A DNA stretch of 64,000 nt from contig JALNZU010000005.1 in assembly GCA_023229245.1 (NCBI GenBank), forward strand, positions 62,001-126,000, given 5' to 3'. Both the position numbers and the translations under genes were made by a program. Shown in pieces: positions 38,025 to 46,412 of the stretch; positions within the stretch are counted from its first letter, which is position 1; each line of letters opens with the position of its first letter. Origin of the DNA: Bacteroidales bacterium. Lineage in GTDB: Bacteria; Bacteroidota; Bacteroidia; Bacteroidales; F082. Below the pieces are notes generated by a model. It saw only the letters and a program-made list of their open reading frames with translations, ran no database searches and had not been told where the DNA came from.

Positions 38025-41000
38025 TTACATCATGTTGCCATGAATTTGTATTTCGACGCGAGTACCCTTAGCATGTCCATAATCATCCATTAAATCGATG
38101 ACCTGAACGGCATAGGTCTCATTGGTATATTGGTTGAGTACCTCTAACCGTTCACTGGTGATCAGCATACCTTTCGATTCTCTTTCAATGCCTGATGCCT
38201 TCTTTATTTCTGATGCTCTGGCACGCCCTATTCCGTTATCTTCTACCATTACCAACAGGTCTTCGCCCGTCTGACTGATATCAATCAACAATTGTCCCTT
38301 GCCTTTTTTGTGCATCAACCCATGTATCACTGCATTTTCTACATAAGGCTGTAAGATCATAGGTGGTATTTCTAAAAAGCTACTGTCGATGGTCGGATCA
38401 AGCCTGATGGCATAAGAGAAATTATCACTAAATCTCAGCTTCTCCAACTCAAGGTACAGCTCAATAGCAAGTAATTCGTTGTGAAGACTTACAAAACTTT
38501 CACGCGAATTACTCAAGGTTTGTCGCATCAGCTTGGAAAACTTTGACAGATAATGAATGGCATTATCAATATCGTTTTTTACGATAAAGCTTTGAATGCT
38601 ATTGAGCGAGTTGAACAAAAAATGTGGGTTCATCTGTAGCTGTAGCGCTTTTTGTTCCAAAAGAAACAGCTGTTTCTCCAACCCTAAATATTTCATCTGC
38701 ATCTCATGTTTTTTTCTAACTGACTGAGTGCGTACGAATATAATAATAAAGATACCTGCTATCATCACTATCAGTGCTGGTATTCTGAACCACCAGGTCT
38801 GATACCATGGTGGTTGTATCAGGATATTGATCCGTATTCCTTCTTCATTCCAGAATCCGTCGCTGTTTGAGGCAATCACTCTAAACACATAAAAACCGGG
38901 ATTTACACGTACATATTCGGCATAGCGCTGTGAAGCCTTGCGCTCGACCCAGTCGCGATTGAAGTTTTCGAGCTTATACTTATAATTTATTCTGGAAGGA
39001 TTGGTGTAATCCAAGGCAGCAAACTCAAACGAGAAAATATTTTCGTTGTGGCGCAGGCGTAAAGTATCGCCTATATGAAAACGCCTGTCCATACTTTTGT
39101 TGAATATTTTAAAAGCAGTGATGCGTATCTCGGGTACTTGTGTGTTGATAAAAATCTCGTCTGGAGAGAACATATTAAACCCATTCATCCCTCCGAACAA
39201 CATTTTACCGGATTGCATCCTCATGCCGGCATTGAGATTGAATTCGTTGCTTTGCAAGCCATCACTTACATTATAGCTTGTAAACCTGTCGCGTTCGGGA
39301 GCATAACGGGATAATCCCCAGTTGGTCGAAAGCCAAATATGTCCGTTGGCGTCTTCAAGGGCTTTATATACTACATTATTTGGGAGACCGTCGGTGGTAG
39401 TCCAAACCTTGAAACTCTCCTGATCAGGATCGAATCGAACCAACCCACCATTATAAGAACCTATCCAAAAAAATCCATCGTGCGACTGAGTCATCGAAAA
39501 GAACTGATTACTCAATGTGCCTTTTTCGTTTCTCAGCTCTTCAGGTATGCGATAGGTCTTAAACTCTTGCTCTTCAGGAAGATATAATGAAAGTCCGTTT
39601 AAGGTGCAAATCCATATCCGTTGAGAATTATCTTCTGACACACAATATACACGATTGGAAGGCAGGCTGCTTTCATGCTGCAGCTGATGCCGAAAGACTA
39701 CAAAGCGGTCGGTATTTTTTTGCAGATAGCCTAAGCCATTATTTGTGGCAACCCACAGCCTGTTTTTACTATCAGAAAAGGTTGAGAGTATAAAATCATC
39801 CGGGAGGCTGGTTTCATCATTCGCTTTATGACGGTAGTTTTTGAAAGATTTGGTTTTAGGATCGTAGCGGTTTAATCCATCCGATCGGGTAGCAATCCAG
39901 AATATCCCATCTTTATCACGATGTATGTCTCTTATCTCGTTACCCGACAGACTGTTAGGATTATTTGGGTCGTGTTTCAAATAGCTAAAACTATTGTTCG
40001 ACATATCCCATATGTTAATACCTTTTCCGGTACCTATCCATAATTTGTCTTCTCCATCTTGTTCAAAACACCATATAGAGTTATCCGACATGCCATACTG
40101 CTGATCACTTTTAGTCCGGTATGGCCTGAAATTAGGGGCTAACCGGCTTAGTTTGTTCAGTCCGTTAAATGTACCTATCCATACTGTTCCTTCTTTATCG
40201 GTAAATATGTCATACACACGGTTGTCGCTAATGGAATGGCTTTGATCGGGAAGATTCATGAATGCTTCTAATGATTCGGTAGCCGGATCATAGATGAACA
40301 GGCCCTGGTTATAAGTGCCTATCCATATTTTCTGTTGATGTTCATGTATGACTTGTATAGAACGTAACTTACCTGAAGCTTTAGGCTCTTTTATAGCTGC
40401 GGGCACATAAAAACTCATGCTGTCCGGTAGAAAATATGCGATGCCGTTTCGTGTTCCCACCCATAATCGCCCTTGCTGATCAAACAGCAAGCTTTGCACA
40501 TGATTATCAGGTAAGGAGGTGCTGTCGCTGGGGATATGAAGAAAACGGGTCGTACGACGGGTGTCTTTTTCATAAAGCACTAATCCATTACTGGTAGCAA
40601 TCCAGTAGTTGTTGTTAGTATCCTGTACCAACATATTGATATAATTGCTTCTGATGGGATTCCCATAGTCGTGGCTGAAAACCTGAAAAAAGCTGTTAGT
40701 AGTAGGGTCTAATGCGCTAAGACCGTTGGAGGTGCTTATCCAAAGTTTGCCGGTATTGTCAGCGGTGATATGGTTGATCCAGTTGCTGGTCAGTGAGTTG
40801 GGATTACCTTCTTTGGTAAAATAACTTGTGATTCTTCCATCATCTAAATTGATGGCATTCAACCCGTTTTCGGTGCCTACCCAAAGAATGTTATCATATT
40901 GATACAGAGTACGTATGCTTTCATTACTCAATCCTTGTTCACGGGTATAAGGTACAAAGGAATAGCCATCGAAACGGTTGAGCCCCTCCCAGGTACCAAA

Positions 41001-41174
41001 CCACATAAAACCTTCGTCATCTTGACAAATGGTATAAACAGTGTTTTGACTCAAGCCCTTTTCAATGCTGATGTTTTCCGATAAAAAGCGGTTGAAGAAC
41101 AACTCTTGTCTTGCTGCCGACAATATCAGGCAGGAACAAAGTATCGAAATAGTAATAAAATGCTTTTTGCTCAT
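38025..41174 (-). CDS. Two-component propeller sensor kinase (LytS-type histidine kinase)
   Basis: A 1049-residue sensor. Residues 1-20 are a signal/anchor. The periplasmic part consists of two-component regulator propeller repeats (many FWIATRSDGLNRYDP-like units), probably two seven-bladed propellers, followed by a Y_Y_Y domain (about 690-770). One membrane helix (WFRIPALIVMIAGIFIIIF) is near residue 790. The cytoplasmic His_kinase domain begins QMNPHFLFNSLNSIQSF with the phosphoacceptor His, and the ATPase part has PYVENAVIHGLMHK and VEDNGIGRA. The ligand is unknown. It forms an operon with a small lipoprotein (13 bp upstream) and the LytTR regulator. Confidence 0.9.
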   Translation of the reverse strand: MSKKHFITISILCSCLILSAARQELFFNRFLSENISIEKGLSQNTVYTICQDDEGFMWFGTWEGLNRFDGYSFVPYTREQGLSNESIRTLYQYDNILWVGTENGLNAINLDDGRITSYFTKEGNPNSLTSNWINHITADNTGKLWISTSNGLSALDPTTNSFFQVFSHDYGNPIRSNYINMLVQDTNNNYWIATSNGLVLYEKDTRRTTRFLHIPSDSTSLPDNHVQSLLFDQQGRLWVGTRNGIAYFLPDSMSFYVPAAIKEPKASGKLRSIQVIHEHQQKIWIGTYNQGLFIYDPATESLEAFMNLPDQSHSISDNRVYDIFTDKEGTVWIGTFNGLNKLSRLAPNFRPYRTKSDQQYGMSDNSIWCFEQDGEDKLWIGTGKGINIWDMSNNSFSYLKHDPNNPNSLSGNEIRDIHRDKDGIFWIATRSDGLNRYDPKTKSFKNYRHKANDETSLPDDFILSTFSDSKNRLWVATNNGLGYLQKNTDRFVVFRHQLQHESSLPSNRVYCVSEDNSQRIWICTLNGLSLYLPEEQEFKTYRIPEELRNEKGTLSNQFFSMTQSHDGFFWIGSYNGGLVRFDPDQESFKVWTTTDGLPNNVVYKALEDANGHIWLSTNWGLSRYAPERDRFTSYNVSDGLQSNEFNLNAGMRMQSGKMLFGGMNGFNMFSPDEIFINTQVPEIRITAFKIFNKSMDRRFHIGDTLRLRHNENIFSFEFAALDYTNPSRINYKYKLENFNRDWVERKASQRYAEYVRVNPGFYVFRVIASNSDGFWNEEGIRINILIQPPWYQTWWFRIPALIVMIAGIFIIIFVRTQSVRKKHEMQMKYLGLEKQLFLLEQKALQLQMNPHFLFNSLNSIQSFIVKNDIDNAIHYLSKFSKLMRQTLSNSRESFVSLHNELLAIELYLELEKLRFSDNFSYAIRLDPTIDSSFLEIPPMILQPYVENAVIHGLMHKKGKGQLLIDISQTGEDLLVMVEDNGIGRARASEIKKASGIERESKGMLITSERLEVLNQYTNETYAVQVIDLMDDYGHAKGTRVEIQIHGNMM

Positions 41175-41187
41175 AGATGAGTATGTG

Positions 41188-41460
41188 TTACCAATACGGT
41201 CGACGTCTGGGTCTTACCCATTTCTTGCTGCGTTTTTGAGATGCTTTCATCATCCGGCGTGTTTCGTCCGACTGGCTTTGATAATGTGCCTTTTTTAAGT
41301 TCTTGTATTCCTTGTGTTCCGCTTTTTCAATAGCCTTTTCTTTTCGCTTTTGCGCTTTCTCCTGCCTGAATTGTTTGATTGTACTGCATCCGGAGGCTGA
41401 AACCATGAATGTCGTAAAAATAAAAATCATCAAGCTGTTCTTCTTAACTGACCGCCACAT
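41188..41460 (-). CDS. Small basic lipoprotein
   Basis: 90 residues. The signal peptide ends in lipobox SASGC (Cys near residue 25). The mature part is a highly charged, Lys/Arg/Glu-rich helix (QEKAQKRKEKAIEKAEHKEY) with a basic C-terminus (WVRPRRRPYW). No known domain. It is the first gene before the propeller kinase, 13 bp apart, and may be linked to that signalling system or to the envelope. Its name is unknown to me. Confidence 0.6.
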   Translation of the reverse strand: MWRSVKKNSLMIFIFTTFMVSASGCSTIKQFRQEKAQKRKEKAIEKAEHKEYKNLKKAHYQSQSDETRRMMKASQKRSKKWVRPRRRPYW

Positions 41461-41610
41461 AATAACTCAAGACCATCCTACAAAAATACATTTATTTTTT
41501 ACTGACTTATAAGGTCAGATATGTGAGTGGCAAAAAACCGTGTGTTGAAAAGCAAGCACATTCTTGCTTACAATCTTTTTAGATGGGTACCATCGGATTC
41601 CAAAATAAGC

Positions 41611-41618
41611 TATTTTTG
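41611..41618 (+). promoter_or_regulatory. -7 box before the Rieske-like lipoprotein gene
   Basis: TATTTTTG matches TAnnTTTG, 23 bp before the ATG at 41642. No clear -33 element. Confidence 0.4.
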
Positions 41619-41641
41619 TAGTCTGTTCAATATCATTCTAT

Positions 41642-42124
41642 ATGATTGACTTTATCACACATACGATCCGGTCTTTTTTCAGGAAGCGGTTAGTATGTAT
41701 CTTTGTGTTGATGTTAGGTTTAATGTGGGGTTGCGACAAAGAGATACGAAATCCAAATATACCTGAGATTTTTTTGAATGTTACCTTAGACCCTAATTCA
41801 ACTATATATCAACCACTTAATACAGTTGGAGGCTGGATGTATCTAACTTCAGAGGTGCCCAGCCGTGGTATCATCGTCCATCGTGTCACTATAGATGAGT
41901 TTGTGGCTTTCGATCGTATCCCGCCTAACGAACCCGACCGTTGTTGCCAAGGGACGGTATGTACCCGTTTACTCGTAGATGGATATTATCCTTTTGCCAA
42001 AGATACTTGTACCCAAACTATGTATTCACTTTTGGATGGGAGCATATTTGAAGGAGAAGGCCGATATCCAATGATACGTTACAACACCTTATATTCGGGT
42101 GGCTTGCTCAGGATATTCAACTAA
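41642..42124 (+). CDS. Lipoprotein with Rieske-like fold, ligands apparently lost
   Basis: 160 residues. The N-terminal hydrophobic stretch has a lipobox-like WGC (LMLGLMWGC). The mature part resembles the Rieske-type lipoprotein family of Bacteroidota in layout: NPNIPEIFLNVTLDPNST, GGWMYLTSE, a RGIIVHRVTIDEFVAFD block, a Cys-rich centre and LLDGSIFEGEGRYPMIRY at the end. The centre reads DRCCQGTVC and DTC with no CxH or CxxH pair, so a normal 2Fe-2S cluster is not supported. It is monocistronic, convergent with the HMA gene, and separated from it by a long hairpin. Confidence 0.5.
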   Translation: MIDFITHTIRSFFRKRLVCIFVLMLGLMWGCDKEIRNPNIPEIFLNVTLDPNSTIYQPLNTVGGWMYLTSEVPSRGIIVHRVTIDEFVAFDRIPPNEPDRCCQGTVCTRLLVDGYYPFAKDTCTQTMYSLLDGSIFEGEGRYPMIRYNTLYSGGLLRIFN

Positions 42125-42168
42125 GGCAATTGGTACTACAACTAAAAACTTAAACTCGAAATAATGAT

Positions 42169-42227
42169 ATAGGTTTAAAATCTTGGGATTAATGGTATGT
42201 AAAACAATCCCAAAATTTTAAACCTAT
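42169..42227. repeat. Long inverted repeat between convergent genes
   Basis: Two 22-nt arms (42169-42190 and 42206-42227) are reverse complements with one mismatch, around a 15-nt loop. The arms begin ATAGGTTTAAAAT and pass through TTGGGATT. It lies between the stop codons of the Rieske-like lipoprotein gene and the HMA gene. It is much longer than the terminators elsewhere in the window and may act as a bidirectional terminator or be a small mobile repeat. Confidence 0.75.
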
Positions 42228-42240
42228 CAATTATCACATC

Positions 42241-42606
42241 TCAATGAGGGTCGCTTCCTTTCTGGCAACAATCGGGAAGGCGATCATGGGCTTTCTGATC
42301 GGCAGGCATCTCGTCGGCATCATATCCGATTTTAGTGATGGCCTTCTTCAGTTTTTCTTTATCTGTCTTGCCTTTGCGGTATTCGATAGTTAGCTTTTTT
42401 GTCTCTTCATCCAATACTACTGATCTGACGCCTTTTTCAAACGCAATATTTTTCTCTAAGCGCGTTTTGCACTGATCGCAAATAGCAGAAGTTTGAATAG
42501 TAACGGTTTCAGTTTTGGAATCTTTGGCTTGCTGAGCCATTACCTGACTGCTGAATAAAAATAACATCATGCAGCCAATTGTCATCAGATTTTTAAATGT
42601 GTTCAT
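42241..42606 (-). CDS. Periplasmic heavy-metal-associated (HMA) domain protein
   Basis: 121 residues with a signal peptide (ends VMAQQAK). One HMA domain (about 30-95) binds soft metals through CDQC in TSAICDQCKTRLEKNI. The usual metal motif is MxCxxC; here the Met position is Ser/Ala. The C-terminus has another Cys/His group (DCCQKGSDPH). Together with the TonB receptor 33 bp upstream it probably handles copper or another metal in the periplasm. The exact metal is inferred. Confidence 0.82.
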   Translation of the reverse strand: MNTFKNLMTIGCMMLFLFSSQVMAQQAKDSKTETVTIQTSAICDQCKTRLEKNIAFEKGVRSVVLDEETKKLTIEYRKGKTDKEKLKKAITKIGYDADEMPADQKAHDRLPDCCQKGSDPH

Positions 42607-42639
42607 AGTTGTTTCAGTTTATTTAGGTTTAACATTCAT

Positions 42640-44865
42640 TTATTCAATAGTATATCGTAGGCCGGCATATACTTTTGCACCCATCAGCGGCCCCCAGATC
42701 ATAGAAGCATCGAATGTGTTGCTAAAAGGGTTTTCATGATCTATGATAGGGTTTTTCTGGGTATAATTAGTTAGGTTTTCGCCTCCAATATACAGGTTTA
42801 GCTTGCGGAAGTTTCGGGTTATTTGTGCATTCAAAGTTACATAAGCAGGCGAATAAGGGGTGCCACTGTCAGGATCAGGTACAAGGGCCCAAAGGGGTAG
42901 TGAAGCCGGTCCGGTAAGCAATCCGGTAAGATCATATTGCCATCTGACTGAAGGCTTATACGAAAAGCTCAGTAAGCCTTTGTATTTGTTAACTAAAGGC
43001 CTTTCCTGTAATTGATCCATATACGTAACCTTCACATCATTATATCTGAAAGCTGCCGTAACATCCAACCCGTTCACCAATTCGTAATTGGCTTCCAATT
43101 GCAGGCTGTTGGAATAAGATGGCCCCTGAAGATTATACACCAATATTTCATACATGCTGCTATGTCTGTCTACCACAACCTGATTGATGAAAGAGGTACG
43201 ATATACATCTAAGTTTAAAGCCAGCTCTTTGTTATTAATGGTAAAATACTGGCTTATATTGACACCAAAATTCCATGCTTCTTCCATTTTCAGCGGTGCG
43301 TTGATCCCGTTTATCATCCAATGGAATGGTTTGCCCGAAGCCAATGCAGATAAGTTTTCTGCGATCACCCTTGCCGATCGGAATCCTTTGCCTGCCGATA
43401 CACGCACTATGGAGTGCTCGCTGATATTATAGCGTGCATGCAGGCGTGGTGTGATGAAAAGACCATGAAGGTTGTGATAATCGGTGCGCAATCCTGCTAT
43501 GAAATTCAAGCGGGTGCCATCGCTAAAGGTATATTGAAAAAAAGCACCCGGCACAGCTTCAATCAGGTTGTTCACTACCTCTTCGCCATTAGAAGAAAAT
43601 CGGTCATACACCATACTTAATCCGGTAGTATAGGAATGGCGCGTATCTTTGATGAACGACTGAAATAAAAGATTCCCATAATACGATTGCTGTGTGGCAT
43701 CATAGCTACGAATGCCATAAAACGATGACAACTCATGATGGGTGAGCTGTTGCTGAAAACCTAAACTGGTAGCCGGCTTGTGAAAGATATACCCTGTTTT
43801 CAGGAAAGCCTCATACCGGGTATTAGTTACCTGAGTACCGTATAATGACTGCTCCGACTGTAGCAGTGAATGCGTGTATCCGCTTTGGCCGCCTTTTCTT
43901 GTTTCGTTCAATGCTTTGATGCCAAACTGCATCTCAAGCCGTTGATAATGAAAATCCCAGCGGTTGAATAAATTATACTGGGTGTAGAGCGGGTCATCTA
44001 AAAATCCGTCTTTGTTTCCATCATGTTTGATGCTGTTATTGCTGATATGCCCAAACAACATGGTCTTTAGATTTTTCCCCGGGTTGAGCCTGAAATTAAA
44101 ATTGCCTTCTGAGCGTCCGGCCTGACTTTGAAACAGGTTAAAGAAAAACCGTTCGCTCTCTGCCGGCTTTTTAAACTCTACATTGATCTGTCCGGTGATA
44201 GATTCATATCCGTTGATCACCGATGAGGTTCCTTTGGAAACCTGAATGCTTTCCATCCAGCTTCCGGGTATAAACAGCAGTCCGAACCCATTGGCAAGCC
44301 CCCGCAAATTAGGGATATTCTCGCCCATCATCTGGGTGTAGATACCTGCCAGACCTAACATCTCAATCTGGCGGGCACCGGTAACCGCATCGCTGTACGA
44401 GACATCAACACTGGCACTGGTCTCAAAACTCTCCGACAGATTACAGCAGGCCGCCCGTTGTAGCTCACCCGAAGTTATAGTCGTAGCATTGACCGAACTC
44501 AAACGGGAAACAAAGTTCGTCTTAGCACGGTTAACCACTTCAACCTCATCAAGACTCAAAGGCTGCTGCATGATATGAAGCAAAGGACGACCATCGGCAT
44601 GATAGTGAATAGTGTCGTTGGTGTAACCGACAAATGAAAAAATGAGATAATGACTATCCTTGACAGTTGTAACCTCAAACTTTCCATCTATATCGCTGAC
44701 AGCGCCAGTATGTGTGCCTGCCCAATACACATTAACACCAGGCAAAGGGATGGTGTCGTGATTCACAAGTTCAACAACCAACCCATTGACATGCTGACCT
44801 AAGGAGTGAAATGCAATCAGCATGACTGCTACTAAAAGCAGATTTTTTACATAATATGTCTTCAT
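42640..44865 (-). CDS. TonB-dependent receptor, likely metal-related
   Basis: 741-residue outer-membrane receptor. Residues 1-23 are a signal peptide. About 24-110 form a CarboxypepD-reg-like domain (VNGLVVELVNHDTIPLPGVN), about 120-235 the plug (with LRGLANGFGLLFIPG and GYESITGQINVEFKKP), and the rest the barrel, ending GLRYTIE. The layout, with HMA and HYC_CC_PP genes on the two sides, resembles receptor sets for copper or other metal complexes in Bacteroidota. The N-terminal plug has an unusual ACCNLSESFETSASVDV with a Cys pair that may touch metal. Substrate inferred. Confidence 0.85.
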   Translation of the reverse strand: MKTYYVKNLLLVAVMLIAFHSLGQHVNGLVVELVNHDTIPLPGVNVYWAGTHTGAVSDIDGKFEVTTVKDSHYLIFSFVGYTNDTIHYHADGRPLLHIMQQPLSLDEVEVVNRAKTNFVSRLSSVNATTITSGELQRAACCNLSESFETSASVDVSYSDAVTGARQIEMLGLAGIYTQMMGENIPNLRGLANGFGLLFIPGSWMESIQVSKGTSSVINGYESITGQINVEFKKPAESERFFFNLFQSQAGRSEGNFNFRLNPGKNLKTMLFGHISNNSIKHDGNKDGFLDDPLYTQYNLFNRWDFHYQRLEMQFGIKALNETRKGGQSGYTHSLLQSEQSLYGTQVTNTRYEAFLKTGYIFHKPATSLGFQQQLTHHELSSFYGIRSYDATQQSYYGNLLFQSFIKDTRHSYTTGLSMVYDRFSSNGEEVVNNLIEAVPGAFFQYTFSDGTRLNFIAGLRTDYHNLHGLFITPRLHARYNISEHSIVRVSAGKGFRSARVIAENLSALASGKPFHWMINGINAPLKMEEAWNFGVNISQYFTINNKELALNLDVYRTSFINQVVVDRHSSMYEILVYNLQGPSYSNSLQLEANYELVNGLDVTAAFRYNDVKVTYMDQLQERPLVNKYKGLLSFSYKPSVRWQYDLTGLLTGPASLPLWALVPDPDSGTPYSPAYVTLNAQITRNFRKLNLYIGGENLTNYTQKNPIIDHENPFSNTFDASMIWGPLMGAKVYAGLRYTIE

Positions 44866-44933
44866 TGAATTATTCTTTAATCAAATAATAGCTTGAATTT
44901 GCTGTATCTGTACGATACAGCTTAAGTCAGTGA

Positions 44934-45437
44934 TTAAAGAATAAGGCAGGCTATTTTCAGTTGGTTGTAGGCTATAACGAGTTCTTGTCCTGTTTTGGGC
45001 GGTAGCTCCTGCACTATGATAACCGGACTTAGGGTCTTGTCTATCACAGCAGGGATGAAAATATCCGTTAGATTTGCTGATAAGACAAAAAGATCGTTGA
45101 TGAGTTGTTTGCTGTCAAACTGCGGGAGCACAATATCAATCATTGCCTTGATATAATAATGTGCGTTGACACAGCAGGGTGCTTCAGAACTGTTGAACGA
45201 TACAGTTGTCAAGTCAGTTTCTGTGGGTAACTCACATGAAGTTGCTGCTGATGCAGCATCCCCACAACAGTTGGGTTCGGATTTGGAACTATCTGAGTCG
45301 GAGCTCAACCCCCAAGAGCTTGTCATGGAACTCATCATAGAGCAATAATGAGTGTGCATATTCAGCCCGATAGAACTGAATATTACCATTGCAGCCAATG
45401 ATAACGACAAAACCTTATGAAAAAACAAAACTCGCAT
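44934..45437 (-). CDS. HYC_CC_PP-family Cys-rich protein
   Basis: About 167 residues. An N-terminal hydrophobic segment (about 8-24) precedes the HYC motif in MHTHYCSMM. Then NCCGD, and later APCCVNAHYYIKAMI and ELPPKTG, give the HYC, CC, CC and PP features in the order that names the family. The function is unknown, but the Cys/His content and the TonB receptor and HMA protein that follow suggest metal handling at the envelope. ATG at 45437 is preferred over a TTG two codons upstream. The -7 box TATTTTTG at 45449-45456 would give an almost leaderless mRNA. Confidence 0.75.
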   Translation of the reverse strand: MRVLFFHKVLSLSLAAMVIFSSIGLNMHTHYCSMMSSMTSSWGLSSDSDSSKSEPNCCGDAASAATSCELPTETDLTTVSFNSSEAPCCVNAHYYIKAMIDIVLPQFDSKQLINDLFVLSANLTDIFIPAVIDKTLSPVIIVQELPPKTGQELVIAYNQLKIACLIL

Positions 45438-45448
45438 AGTCAATGCTG

Positions 45449-45479
45449 CAAAAATAAATCAAAAAAAGATTTTAAATCT
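45449..45479 (-). promoter_or_regulatory. Promoter box and palindrome before the metal-related operon
   Basis: On the minus strand the -7 box reads TATTTTTG (45449-45456). Upstream of it AGATTT-T-AAATCT (45467-45479) is a perfect 13-bp inverted repeat with a 1-bp centre that overlaps the expected -33 region. It may be a repressor site, for example for a metal sensor. Confidence 0.4.
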
Positions 45480-45583
45480 AAAATAAAACTTAAATAATTA
45501 AAATTCAGGTATCTATCCTTTACATTACCCGGTTTTGTAGCCTTGTTTGCATTTATTATGAAAGCTCTTAGACAAAATACCTT

Positions 45584-45591
45584 TATATTTG
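45584..45591 (+). promoter_or_regulatory. -7 box before the crotonase operon
   Basis: TATATTTG matches TAnnTTTG, 19 bp before the crotonase start codon. No clear -33 element. Confidence 0.4.
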
Positions 45592-45610
45592 AGCATCAAA
45601 ACAAAACTTT

Positions 45611-46384
45611 ATGGATTATACAATTTTAAAACCCACTTTTGAAGACGGTGTAGTGGTTGTCACCATTTCAAGACCACAGGCATTGAATGCGCTCAACACG
45701 CGTTTTTTTGAAGAAATGGATCATTTTATTGCTTCTATAGCTAATGATGGCTCTATCCGTGTGTTACTGATCACCGGAGAAGGTAAGGCATTTGTTGCCG
45801 GTGCCGACATAGCTGAGATGGTAAACAAAAATCCTGAAGAAGGGAGTGCCTTCGGGCAATTGGGGCAGCATACATTTAACAGTATTGAGCAGCTTCCATT
45901 TCCTGTAATCGGTGTTATAAATGGTTTTGCGTTGGGCGGCGGTCTGGAGTTGGCGATGGCTTGCGACTTTCGTATTGCGTCATCCAAGGCAAAATTTGGT
46001 CAGCCGGAAGTTAATCTGGGACTGATACCCGGCTATGCCGGTACTCAACGTTTACCCCGTTTGGCAGGTCTGGCTAATGCTCTATATCTGCTTACTACAG
46101 CCGAAATGATTGGAGCTGAAGAAGCGCTGCGTATGGGATTGGTACAAAAAGTAAGCGAACCGGAACAACTGATGGAAGAGGCTATGCGCATCGCAAAGCT
46201 GATTGCTGTTAAAGGACCTCAGGCAGTGCGTAAAGTAAAAGCAGTAACAAGATTAGGTATGCGGTCAGGCTTTGAAGTTGGATCAGCCGAGGAAGCGAAA
46301 CAATTCGGTTCTTTGTTTGGAAAAGGAAGCGAAGGCGAAGAAGGAATGAACGCTTTTTTGGAAAAGAGAACACCAAACTGGTAA
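45611..46384 (+). CDS. Enoyl-CoA hydratase / crotonase
   Basis: Hydrates trans-2-enoyl-CoA to 3-hydroxyacyl-CoA (or the reverse), cytoplasmic. 257 residues, standard length. The oxyanion-hole motifs are GKAFVAGADIAEM and ALGGGLELAMACDFRIAS. The catalytic Glu lies in QPEVNLGLIPGYAGTQRLPR. The next two genes encode the dehydrogenase and thiolase of the same pathway, so this is likely the C4 (crotonyl-CoA) step of butyrate or fatty-acid metabolism. Spacing to the next gene is 28 bp. Confidence 0.93.
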   Translation: MDYTILKPTFEDGVVVVTISRPQALNALNTRFFEEMDHFIASIANDGSIRVLLITGEGKAFVAGADIAEMVNKNPEEGSAFGQLGQHTFNSIEQLPFPVIGVINGFALGGGLELAMACDFRIASSKAKFGQPEVNLGLIPGYAGTQRLPRLAGLANALYLLTTAEMIGAEEALRMGLVQKVSEPEQLMEEAMRIAKLIAVKGPQAVRKVKAVTRLGMRSGFEVGSAEEAKQFGSLFGKGSEGEEGMNAFLEKRTPNW

Positions 46385-46412
46385 AAACTAAAAATAAATA
46401 AATTTATTCATT

